6,661 nt of DNA, taken from Dehalococcoidia bacterium (GTDB lineage: Bacteria; Chloroflexota; Dehalococcoidia; SM23-28-2). Under the pieces are notes generated by a model. That model made no database searches and was not told the DNA's origin. It saw only the letters and a list, made by a program, of their open reading frames with translations. The position numbers and the translations under genes are program-made. Location of the stretch: positions 1 to 6,661 of the forward strand of contig JALHUG010000178.1 in assembly GCA_022866185.1 (NCBI GenBank), given 5' to 3'. Shown piece by piece: positions 1-6,451 of this stretch (its first letter is position 1; each line of letters opens with the position of its first letter).

Positions 1-495
1 ATCGGCCACGCGCATCCAGGAGCCCAGGTGGACCTCGTAGACAGCGATGGGAGCGCTCAGAGCGTTGTGTCCGCCCCGTCTCGCCATCCAGTCCTGATCG
101 CCCCAACTGTAGTCCAGGTCCCAGACGACCGAGGCTGTCTTAGGGGAGACTTCATCATAGAAGGCGAAGGGATCGGTCTTGTCCACCCGATACCCCTTGT
201 ACCGCGAGACGATATGGTACTTATAGAGCGCTCCCCTTCTCACGCCTGGGACGAAGCCCTCCCATATCCCCGACCGCCCTCTGGGCCTTAGGGGATGGCT
301 TCCTTTGTCCCAGCCGTTGAAGTTCCCCACGACGAAGACGTGCCTCGCGTCCGGCGCCCACACTGCGAAGTACATCCCCTCCTCCCCGTCCACCGTCATT
401 CGGTGCGCGCCCAGCTTCTCGTAGAGATGGAAGTGGGTCCCCTCATTGAAGAGGTAAAGGTCGTCTTTGGTGAAAAGAGTCACGTCAGAGGTCAC
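1..495 (-). CDS. glgB: 1,4-alpha-glucan branching enzyme GlgB, N-terminal part (cut by window edge)
   Basis: Encodes the first 165 residues of a glycogen branching enzyme, which cuts alpha-1,4-glucan chains and re-attaches them by alpha-1,6 bonds in the cytoplasm. Visible is a CBM48-type N-terminal beta-sandwich (about residues 35-120) with MYFAVWAPDARHVFVVGNFN, followed by NGWD, LYKYHI and KTDPFAFYDE. After it comes the start of the GH13 barrel with VYEVHLGSW (152-160), a strong GlgB signature. The catalytic Asp/Glu/Asp lie outside the window. The protein begins almost directly with the CBM48 module, so it lacks the extra N-terminal module of about 100 residues found in longer enzymes such as that of E. 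coli. The start chosen is a GTG (493-495) because GGGGAGG lies 6 nt upstream and no ATG is near. It is divergent from the DUF2934 gene and lies in the same orientation as the malQ, treS-mak and glgE genes, so it probably supplies the branching step for their glucan product. The family call is firm; the exact start is slightly less so. Confidence 0.93.
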   Translation of the reverse strand, partial: MTSDVTLFTKDDLYLFNEGTHFHLYEKLGAHRMTVDGEEGMYFAVWAPDARHVFVVGNFNGWDKGSHPLRPRGRSGIWEGFVPGVRRGALYKYHIVSRYKGYRVDKTDPFAFYDEVSPKTASVVWDLDYSWGDQDWMARRGGHNALSAPIAVYEVHLGSWMRVAD

Positions 496-501
496 CGGCT
501 G

Positions 502-508
502 CCTCCCC
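502..508 (-). promoter_or_regulatory. Ribosome binding site of glgB
   Basis: The minus strand reads GGGGAGG here, 6 nt before the GTG at 495. This is a near-ideal Shine-Dalgarno match and is the main reason for choosing a GTG start, since no ATG is available at the N-terminus before the CBM48 domain. Confidence 0.75.
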
Positions 509-537
509 AGTAAGCGTTCACAACTATTGTCGCATTA

Positions 538-553
538 GGCGGGTAACCCCGCC
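538..553. repeat. GC-rich inverted repeat in the glgB upstream region
   Basis: GGCGGG (538-543) and CCCGCC (548-553) form a perfect 6-bp stem with the 4-nt loop TAAC (GTTA on the minus strand). The right-hand end of the glgB coding start lies 43 nt away, so the stem would sit in the glgB 5' leader if transcription begins upstream of it. No T-run follows on either strand, so it does not look like an intrinsic terminator. Its function is unknown. Confidence 0.5.
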
Positions 554-615
554 ACTGACAGAGCTTACCTCCCCGTTGCCCTCACCACAACTTTTCGGCG
601 GCGTTGAAATGAATA

Positions 616-632
616 TTCCCTGCCAGCGGGAA
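616..632. repeat. Short inverted repeat TTCCC-N7-GGGAA in the intergenic region
   Basis: TTCCC (616-620) and GGGAA (628-632) are perfect 5-bp arms around a 7-nt centre, in an AT-richer patch between the glgB and DUF2934 starts. The shape would suit a regulator half-site pair, but arms of this length can occur by chance in an intergenic region of this size. Confidence 0.3.
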
Positions 633-637
633 AATCA

Positions 638-666
638 CTGTCAAAAGCCGCAAAAAACCTTGACAG
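638..666. promoter_or_regulatory. Inverted repeat CTGTCAA-N15-TTGACAG covering the -35 box
   Basis: CTGTCAA (638-644) and TTGACAG (660-666) are perfect 7-bp inverted arms with centres 22 bp apart, about two helical turns. The right arm coincides with the -35 hexamer of the DUF2934 promoter. The left arm, read on the minus strand, is also TTGACA and faces glgB, but no good -10 box follows it at 16-18 bp. It is either a dyad operator, a pair of back-to-back -35 elements, or chance. Confidence 0.4.
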
Positions 667-687
667 GAGCCTACCCTTCCTCATAAG
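660..687 (+). promoter_or_regulatory. Sigma70-type promoter of the DUF2934 gene
   Basis: A consensus -35 box TTGACA (660-665) is followed after 16 bp by CATAAG (682-687), which matches four of six bases of TATAAT. Transcription would start near 694, giving a leader of only about 15 nt before the ATG at 710. That leader still holds the ribosome binding site. A start this far downstream also excludes the in-frame TTG at 689 as the translation start. Confidence 0.6.
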
Positions 688-698
688 CTTGCTCGTTA

Positions 699-705
699 GG
701 GAGGT
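699..705 (+). promoter_or_regulatory. Ribosome binding site of the DUF2934 gene
   Basis: GGGAGGT lies 4 nt before the ATG at 710 (the GGAGG core is 5 nt away). It supports the ATG over the upstream in-frame TTG at 689, which lies before this site and upstream of the predicted transcription start. Confidence 0.7.
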
Positions 706-709
706 AGGT

Positions 710-922
710 ATGCCCACGGAAGACCAGATAAAGCAACTGGCGCACTCCCTCTGGGAGCAGGAGGGGCGACCCGAGGGTAAGGATGTGCATTACTACCTGG
801 CTGCCAAGGCGATTCTGGACAAGCGGGATGGGTCCAAAAAGCGTGGCAACTCGTCCCGCCCCAAAGTAGCGTCCAAATCGTCGGGCACGCGCGCGCACAG
901 CTCCCGCGCCAAAAAGCAATAG
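710..922 (+). CDS. Small DUF2934-family protein with a basic C-terminal tail
   Basis: Encodes a 70-residue protein of unknown function. Residues 7-36 match the DUF2934 pattern as I know it: IKQLAHSLWEQEGRPEGKD followed by HYYLAAKAIL, i.e. a helix with xLAxxLWExEGRPEGxD and then a second helix with H-x-x-L-x-A-x-x-x-L. Residues 38-70 form a low-complexity tail rich in Lys, Arg and Ser (about 12 basic residues of 33), probably disordered and possibly nucleic-acid- or polyanion-binding; that role is inference. There is no signal peptide or membrane segment. The ATG start is supported by GGGAGGT 4 nt upstream and by a TTGACA promoter whose predicted transcript begins near 694. It is the only plus-strand gene here. 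It is divergent from glgB, and its stop lies 20 bp from the convergent malQ stop. The family assignment is by eye; no function can be given. Confidence 0.85.
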   Translation: MPTEDQIKQLAHSLWEQEGRPEGKDVHYYLAAKAILDKRDGSKKRGNSSRPKVASKSSGTRAHSSRAKKQ

Positions 923-942
923 AGAAAAGGCAAGCGCCCGCG

Positions 943-3054
943 TCATTGTAGGCCCCTCTGCCCCTTCCGGAGGCGGTCCACTGCCCGAAGTGCGTCGAGC
1001 ACTTCAGGCAGCTGGCGAAACGTCTCAAAGCTATATTGCGCCCTTCTTAGCCAATTGGGCTGTTCTTCCCAGGTCCCGGGTACATTCTGGGGCCGCTTTT
1101 CCAACCACAGGTCCTCCAGGCTGACGAGAACCACCCGGGCGTGGCTAGCGCTCAAGAACGCCAGACAGGCCCGGAGAACCGCGCGCTCGTTCAGTTCTGC
1201 CTCTTCCAGCAGCCCCCAGCGCCTGAACAAGGTCAGGAGAGAACCCTTCAGCGCCTGGTGTGATCCCCGCTCAGCGTGAGCGCCCTTGTCGTCGCGGTCT
1301 TCGATCTCCAAGCCACCCCAGAAGGCGGCGAAGGGCGGCATGTCGTGGGTATTGAGGCTTGCCACGGAAGCCGCGGGAACGACTCCCACAGGGCGTCCCT
1401 GTTCGGGCCTGAGCTCGAACTGCATCGCGTAGGTCCGCTGGATATTATGCCTGGCCATCGCCGACCTGACGTAGCGGGGCACCGTCCCAAGGTCCTCGCC
1501 CACAATGAGGGCGCGGTGCCTGTGCGACTCGACGCTCAGGATGGCGTACAGCTCCTCCGAGGGGTAGCGCACGTAGACGCCTTCACGTGGCTCCATCCCC
1601 CTGGGTATCCAGTAGAGGCGGTGGAGGCCCATGACGTGGTCGACCCGGAGTATACCCGCGTGCTGGAGGTGGTGCCGCAGGCACGCGATGAGGTAGCGAT
1701 AGCCCTGCTCTCTAATCGCTTCAGGGTGAGGAGGCGGGAATCCCCAGTTCTGCCCCTTGGTGAAGAAGGCGTCCGGCGGAGCTCCTGCCGTGGCCTCCAG
1801 GGCAAACATGCCGCGCTCGCGCCACACGTCATAGCCGTCCGGATGCACGCCGAGCGGGAGGTCGAGGTACAGCCTCGCTCCCGCCGACCGGATCCTCTCG
1901 GAAAGGGCCTGCATCTGCTCTTGGACCACCCACTGGACGTAGAGGTGATAGCGCTTCGCCGCCTCATCATAGTCTCCCGCTTTCAGGACGCCCTCCCGAA
2001 GCGGCTGGGGCCACGCCGGCCAGGTGGCACGCCTCCGCTCCACCGTGGCCCGGAAGCGAGCGTAGGCCTCCAGCGGCGGATGCGCCTCCACGAACCGCAC
2101 GAAGGCAGTGTGGCGTTCCGACTGTTCGGCAAAGAAGCAGCGCGCCATCTCCTCCAGGACCCTACGCTTGAGCCCCATCTGGCGACGATAGTCGGCCAAG
2201 GGCAGCGAGCGCAACCCCTCAAGCTCGTGCTGAACTTCAGGCGATCCCACGATGGCCTGTGCCGAGGGGCATCTCGGCAGCTCCGGTACGCGGGTGACAT
2301 CGATGTAGAACTCATTCCAGAACAGGCGGCTCACCGCGGCATACGGACTCGGCTCCAGGGGATCGTCCAGAAAGGCGGCCAGCAAGGGGAGTGTCGCGAC
2401 CACACTGCCCCCTAAGCCGGACACCCACTCCAGCAGCGATTCAAGGTCAGTGAGGTCTCCCGCTCCCCAGCTCCTCCGTGAGTGGAGGGCATAGAGCGGG
2501 AGGAACACGCCCCAGCACCTGCTTTCAGGTTCTTCCCGTGAGTTGTGGGCCTTCAACGGCGCCGAGATGAGCAAGGTCTCGGACTGCCTGCCCCCGCATT
2601 CCAACGTGAGCCGATGGTAGCCCGACGGCAGGCGAAACGGCAATTGCAGCCTCTTGGTCAGGTAGCGCACGCCTTCAACAACAGCGGAGTCAACGACAGG
2701 CAACTCCCCGGCATCGCAGCTCCAAGCGTGGCCATCCCCGGCCTCAAGGGCGAGGTGGCAGCGCACGCTGCCGTCAGCCGACGTGGCGGGGAGGCGCAGA
2801 TCGATCCCGACGGGCTGACCGTCCCAGGCGACAGTGACGGGCTCGACGCCGCGGGCCCACACCTCGCGGCGACGCAGCCGCAGGGCATCGGTAACATCAG
2901 CGAAGGCCTCGATGGGCGCGCCGAGCGCGCGCAGCACGCGGAGGACGGCCTCCGGCGAGGCCTGCTGGCGGCGATCCTCAACGTCGTAGAAGGCGGTCTG
3001 CACGCCATACATGCGTGCCAGGGTGCTGAGACCGGGGACGCGCGCTCTAGCCAT
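943..3054 (-). CDS. malQ: 4-alpha-glucanotransferase (amylomaltase), GH77
   Basis: Cytoplasmic enzyme that moves alpha-1,4-glucan segments from one malto-oligosaccharide to another or to glucose. From the ATG at 3054 it is 703 residues, close to long MalQ proteins such as that of E. coli. Residues 1-175 form the N-terminal domain of long MalQs, with YGVQTAFYDV near the start. The GH77 barrel begins at WGVFLPLYALHSRRSWGAGD (about 181). Motifs in order: PSPYAAVSRLFWNEFYID (235-252), LYLDLPLGVHPDGYDVW (395-411), GQNWGFPP (434-441), RVDHVMGLHRLYWIP with nucleophile D472, VGEDLGTVP with acid/base E520, NTHDM with D571, and NVPGTWEEQPNWLRR (657-671). All three catalytic residues are present. The start is a choice: ATG 3054 has AAGGGGAG just upstream, at short spacing, and overlaps the treS-mak stop by 8 bp (ATGGCTAG), which suggests translational coupling. 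An in-frame GTG at 3069 would add five residues but lacks a clear Shine-Dalgarno site. MalQ probably processes short glucans for the GlgE pathway. Confidence 0.95.
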   Translation of the reverse strand: MARARVPGLSTLARMYGVQTAFYDVEDRRQQASPEAVLRVLRALGAPIEAFADVTDALRLRRREVWARGVEPVTVAWDGQPVGIDLRLPATSADGSVRCHLALEAGDGHAWSCDAGELPVVDSAVVEGVRYLTKRLQLPFRLPSGYHRLTLECGGRQSETLLISAPLKAHNSREEPESRCWGVFLPLYALHSRRSWGAGDLTDLESLLEWVSGLGGSVVATLPLLAAFLDDPLEPSPYAAVSRLFWNEFYIDVTRVPELPRCPSAQAIVGSPEVQHELEGLRSLPLADYRRQMGLKRRVLEEMARCFFAEQSERHTAFVRFVEAHPPLEAYARFRATVERRRATWPAWPQPLREGVLKAGDYDEAAKRYHLYVQWVVQEQMQALSERIRSAGARLYLDLPLGVHPDGYDVWRERGMFALEATAGAPPDAFFTKGQNWGFPPPHPEAIREQGYRYLIACLRHHLQHAGILRVDHVMGLHRLYWIPRGMEPREGVYVRYPSEELYAILSVESHRHRALIVGEDLGTVPRYVRSAMARHNIQRTYAMQFELRPEQGRPVGVVPAASVASLNTHDMPPFAAFWGGLEIEDRDDKGAHAERGSHQALKGSLLTLFRRWGLLEEAELNERAVLRACLAFLSASHARVVLVSLEDLWLEKRPQNVPGTWEEQPNWLRRAQYSFETFRQLPEVLDALRAVDRLRKGQRGLQ

Positions 3055-6000
3055 GCTCCCCTTGCCCACCGACCAGGTCTAGGATCCCCTGGAGAGGGAT
3101 CCTGATCCAATCGGGGCGGTTATTCAGTTCATAGCCGAGCTCGTAGATGGCCTTCTCCAAGAGATGGGCGTCCAACAGTACTTCCAGTTCGTCCCGTCCC
3201 TGGGGGAGAAAAGGAACCTGGCTCGCCCCGGCGAGGTAGGCCTTGAGAAAGGCGGCGCTGACCCAGCGATACCAGAAGCGGGCCCACGGCTTCAGGGCGG
3301 CGATGTCCTCGGGCCGGACGGTGACACTGACAGTGTGGTTGAAGAGGGTGGCGTAGGCGGCGTAGTGGAACGAGCGGAGCATGCTCGCCACATCGCGCAG
3401 GGCAGAGCGCTTGATCCGCCGCTCGCTCAGGGGGCGGGCCGGCTCTCCCTCGAAGTCGATGATCACGAAGTCCTTGCCGGTGTAGAGCACCTGGCCAAGG
3501 TGATAGTCGCCGTGACAGCGTATCAGCATGGCCGTGCTCCCCTGACCAAGGATGGACTGAAAACGTTGCAGGATCGTCTCCTCTAGGTCAAGAAGCTGCT
3601 GCGCATCGTCGTGCAGCTCCTCCGGAATCTCCGGCAGGCGCTGGCGCAGCAGTTGGAAGACCTGGCCGGTAAGGCTACGCATGGACTGGTAAATAGAACG
3701 CTGGGCGAAGGGCGAGATCGGTTCCGGGACAAAACTCGGGTCGTCCAAGGCGGAGGCGAGAGCGACGTGGAGATCAGCGGTGCGCTCGCCCAGGAGCCGG
3801 GCCGATTCTAGGTAAGGTCCGATCAGGTCGGTAGCCAGCCGCGGCGGATCCTCCTCGGCCAGGTCCAGCAGGCTCTCGGCCGGTACAGCGACCTCACCCG
3901 CCTCCGGTTGGCCCGTCAGAACGCGTTCGAAGTACTGTTCCAGCTCGTCCAGAGTGTATTGCCAGGCGTCTCCCTCCTTTGGCACCAGCCCTTGAAGAAT
4001 GGCCACGGTAAGGGGCTCCTGGCGGCCTCTGCGGTACTCGATGAAGCCAGCCAGGGGAGGGATGTGGGCCAGGGTTGTCTTCTCGGTGAGAAGGCGTCCA
4101 ATCTCCAGCTCGGGGTTGACTCCCTCGTCAAGGCGCCGGAAGAGCTTGAGAATGAACCTGTCCCCGTAGATGACTGAGGTGTTGCTCTGCTCGGCTTTCA
4201 GGACGGAAGGCGTCAGGGGCTCCTCGGCCGCGCCCCACAGTTGTCGCAACGCTTTTGTTGAACCGGCCGCCAGCTCGCCTGCCGTTCCATCAAAGCGCCG
4301 ACGCCGGGCGATCGCCTGCAGAAGCGCTCCACAAAAGGCCTCGTCCCAGAGCGCATCAAAGAGCAACCCTTCTTCGCCTTCCACCTCCAGACGGACAACG
4401 GCCGCTTGGGGGAACTCACTCAACACCTGATCGGCCCGCCTGCCCGCGGCAAAGGCGAGGGGGAGCACGTAGGTCTCGGCCTCGCCCTCAAAGTAGTCGA
4501 CCCTGAGGAGGGCGACGTAGAATTTCGGATGTTCGCGGGCCTGCGCGATGGGGATCGCCTCTATGATGTTGACAGACCGCATCGCCCGCGCCTTGCCGCC
4601 GAACCAGCGTCGCGGCTTCAGGTAGTATGGCAAGACGGCCTCGAGGGCTGCCTTGCCCCTGCCCCGGAAGGTGCTCTCCCAGGACCCCGTTACCGCCAGG
4701 GTGGGCACCTGGCCATCGGGAGCGGCGATAGCCAGCGGCGCCTCCACGCGCTGCGGCTCCAGGGCGAACCAGTAGAAGGCGTGGGGACCCAGCGACAGGA
4801 AGTACGGCGACTCCCCAATAGGGGGGAACGCCGTGCGGCCGAAGAGCTCCACCGGCACCATGCCGTTGAACCCAGGCAGCTCCAGCTCCACTCCCTGCAC
4901 AAAGCGCGATAGGTTGGCCACGACCAGGATGCGCTCCTCCTGATAGCGCCGGACGAAGGCCAGGATCTTTCGATTCTCCGGGTAGAGGAACTCAATGCTC
5001 CCCCTGCCGAAGGCCTTATAGCGCTTCCTCAGAGCGATCAGCCGCTTCATCCACCAGAGGAGCCGGTGGGGGTTATTCTGCTGGGTCTCTACGTTGACGG
5101 CCTCGTAGTGGTACTCGGGGTCGATAATGACGGGCATATACAGCTTCTGCGGGTTGGCCCGAGAGAAGCCCGCGTTCCGGTCGGCGCTCCACTGCATGGG
5201 GGTGCGTACACCATTGCGGTCGCCCAGGTAGATGTTGTCCCCCATTCCGATCTCGTCCCCGTAGTAGATCACGGGTGTTCCCGGCATAGAGAAAAGCAGG
5301 GCGTTCATCAGCTCGATCTGTCGCCGGTTGTTCCGCAGCAGGGGCGCCAGCCGGCGGCGGATCCCCAGGTTGATCCGCATCTGAGGATCGCGGGCGTAGA
5401 CCCGGTTCATGTAGTCCCGCTCTTCGTCCGTGACCATCTCCAGGGTCATCTCATCGTGGTTGCGCAGAAATAGCGCCCATTGGCAGGTCTCGGAGATTGC
5501 CGGTGTCTGCTCAAGTATCTCGATGATGGGGAACCGATCTTCCATACGGATGGCCATGAACAACCGAGGCATGAGCGGGAAGTGGAACGCCATATGACAC
5601 TCGTCTCCGTCCCCGAAGTAGGCGACGGCGTCATCAGGCCACTGGTTAGCCTCAGCCAGAAGCATGCGGCTCCCGAACTTCTGGTCGACACGGCGCCGGA
5701 GCTCTCTCAGGAACTCGTGCGCCTCCGGCAGGTTCTCGCAGCTCGTGCCCTCACGCTCGTACAGATAAGGCACAGCATCGAGGCGAAGCCCATCGACCCC
5801 CGTGCGCAGCCAGAAGTCCACCACCCCAAGCATGGCCCGTCGAACGCGGGGGTTGTCGTAGTTGAGGTCGGGCTGATGCTGATAGAAGCGATGCCAATAG
5901 TAGGCCTTGGCCAGCGGGTCCCACGTCCAGTTGGACGACTCGAAGTCCTTGAATATTATCCGCGCCTCCCTGTACTTCTCGGGGCTGTCGCTCCAGACGT

Positions 6001-6412
6001 ACGAATCGCGCCGGCGGCTGCCGGGCGGAGCGCTGCGCGACCGCTGGAACCAGGGGTGTTGGTCAGAAGTGTGGTTCAGGACAAGCTCGGTGATAACGCG
6101 CAGGCCCCTGCGATGCGCTTCCCGCAGGAACGTCTGAAAGTCACGCAGGCTGCCGTAGTCGGGGTGGACACAGGTGTAGTCCGACATGTCGTAACCATCG
6201 TCCTTCAGCGGGGAGGGATAGAAGGGCAGCAGCCAGATCGCCGTGACCCCCAGGTCCTGAAGGTAGTCGAGCTTCTCTGTCAGGCCGCGGAAGTCCCCTA
6301 CTCCGTCGCCGTCGCTGTCGTAGAAGGCCCGAACGTGGAGCTCATAGATAATGGCGTCCTTGTACCAAAGGGGATCGCCCTCTAAGGCGTGGGCCCTCTG
6401 ATCTCCGCGCAT
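3047..6412 (-). CDS. treS: Trehalose synthase-maltokinase fusion (TreS-Mak/Pep2)
   Basis: A bifunctional cytoplasmic enzyme of 1121 residues. The N-terminal half (about 14-550) is a GH13 trehalose synthase that interconverts trehalose and maltose. It shows DGDGVGDFRGL (34-44), VLNHTSDQHPWF (111-122), GLRLDAVPYL with nucleophile D212, LLAEANQW with acid/base E254, and RNHDEM with D320. A linker follows, then a maltokinase (about 580-1121) that makes maltose 1-phosphate from maltose and ATP. Its N-terminal cap holds RRWFGGKARAM (601-611). The kinase fold shows SNTSVIYG (743-750), ILKLFRRL with the likely ATP-contacting K756, HGDYHLGQVL with catalytic D969, and IIDFEGEP with metal-binding D986. 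Both active sites look intact, and the maltokinase part is full length. The ATG is the only possible upstream start, because an in-frame TAA lies two codons before it; GAGGT (6421-6425) is 8 nt upstream. It sits 39 bp after glgE and overlaps malQ, consistent with one operon. Its product is the donor substrate of GlgE. Confidence 0.97.
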   Translation of the reverse strand: MRGDQRAHALEGDPLWYKDAIIYELHVRAFYDSDGDGVGDFRGLTEKLDYLQDLGVTAIWLLPFYPSPLKDDGYDMSDYTCVHPDYGSLRDFQTFLREAHRRGLRVITELVLNHTSDQHPWFQRSRSAPPGSRRRDSYVWSDSPEKYREARIIFKDFESSNWTWDPLAKAYYWHRFYQHQPDLNYDNPRVRRAMLGVVDFWLRTGVDGLRLDAVPYLYEREGTSCENLPEAHEFLRELRRRVDQKFGSRMLLAEANQWPDDAVAYFGDGDECHMAFHFPLMPRLFMAIRMEDRFPIIEILEQTPAISETCQWALFLRNHDEMTLEMVTDEERDYMNRVYARDPQMRINLGIRRRLAPLLRNNRRQIELMNALLFSMPGTPVIYYGDEIGMGDNIYLGDRNGVRTPMQWSADRNAGFSRANPQKLYMPVIIDPEYHYEAVNVETQQNNPHRLLWWMKRLIALRKRYKAFGRGSIEFLYPENRKILAFVRRYQEERILVVANLSRFVQGVELELPGFNGMVPVELFGRTAFPPIGESPYFLSLGPHAFYWFALEPQRVEAPLAIAAPDGQVPTLAVTGSWESTFRGRGKAALEAVLPYYLKPRRWFGGKARAMRSVNIIEAIPIAQAREHPKFYVALLRVDYFEGEAETYVLPLAFAAGRRADQVLSEFPQAAVVRLEVEGEEGLLFDALWDEAFCGALLQAIARRRRFDGTAGELAAGSTKALRQLWGAAEEPLTPSVLKAEQSNTSVIYGDRFILKLFRRLDEGVNPELEIGRLLTEKTTLAHIPPLAGFIEYRRGRQEPLTVAILQGLVPKEGDAWQYTLDELEQYFERVLTGQPEAGEVAVPAESLLDLAEEDPPRLATDLIGPYLESARLLGERTADLHVALASALDDPSFVPEPISPFAQRSIYQSMRSLTGQVFQLLRQRLPEIPEELHDDAQQLLDLEETILQRFQSILGQGSTAMLIRCHGDYHLGQVLYTGKDFVIIDFEGEPARPLSERRIKRSALRDVASMLRSFHYAAYATLFNHTVSVTVRPEDIAALKPWARFWYRWVSAAFLKAYLAGASQVPFLPQGRDELEVLLDAHLLEKAIYELGYELNNRPDWIRIPLQGILDLVGGQGEHG
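3081..3103 (-). repeat. Perfect 8-bp inverted repeat just upstream of the malQ start
   Basis: AGGATCCC (3081-3088) and GGGATCCT (3096-3103) are perfect inverted arms around a 7-nt loop. They lie inside the last codons of treS-mak (the RIPLQGIL stretch) and 27-49 nt before the malQ ATG. In the polycistronic mRNA they could form a stable stem near the coupled stop/start. No T-run follows, so termination is unlikely. The repeat is certain; a role is inference. Confidence 0.45.
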
Positions 6413-6420
6413 CTCCCCTT

Positions 6421-6425
6421 ACCTC
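6421..6425 (-). promoter_or_regulatory. Ribosome binding site of treS-mak
   Basis: The minus strand reads GAGGT, 8 nt before the ATG at 6412, followed by AAGGGGAG that runs up to the start codon. The T of GAGGT is also the first base of the in-frame TAA at 6419-6421, which blocks any earlier start. Confidence 0.55.
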
Positions 6426-6451
6426 ACCCGCCCCATCCTGTGTCCGAAGTC

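Noticed and set aside
28..513. Two short plus-strand open frames across the left edge
   Set aside because: Both are antisense to the GlgB N-terminus, which has clear CBM48 and GH13 motifs and a good ribosome binding site.
638..644. Minus-strand TTGACA as the -35 box of a glgB promoter
   Set aside because: At 16-18 bp spacing the sequence reads AGGGAA or similar, not a -10 box; the nearest AT-rich hexamers are 20 bp or more away.
689..709. TTG at 689 as the start of the DUF2934 gene
   Set aside because: It lies upstream of the GGGAGGT ribosome binding site and before the predicted transcription start near 694; the ATG at 710 fits both.
923..942. Possible bidirectional terminator between the DUF2934 gene and malQ
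   Set aside because: I looked for a hairpin with T-runs in the 20-bp gap and near both stops and saw none; only an unpaired GC-rich stretch is present.
1276..2415. Plus-strand open frame of 379 codons antisense to malQ
   Set aside because: It lies entirely within the well-supported malQ coding region. The translation is rich in Arg, His, Pro and Gly without family motifs, as expected for a shadow frame in GC-rich DNA.
3055..3069. GTG at 3069 as the malQ start, adding five residues
   Set aside because: No Shine-Dalgarno-like sequence at suitable spacing, and the overlap with treS-mak would be 23 bp rather than 8. It is kept only as an alternative.
2545..3105. Plus-strand open frame of 186 codons antisense to the malQ N-terminus
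   Set aside because: No motif or clear start context; it mirrors the malQ and treS-mak codons.
5480..6385. Plus-strand open frame of 301 codons antisense to treS
   Set aside because: It overlaps the conserved GH13 catalytic region on the other strand, shows no recognisable motif, and is a product of GC-biased third codon positions.
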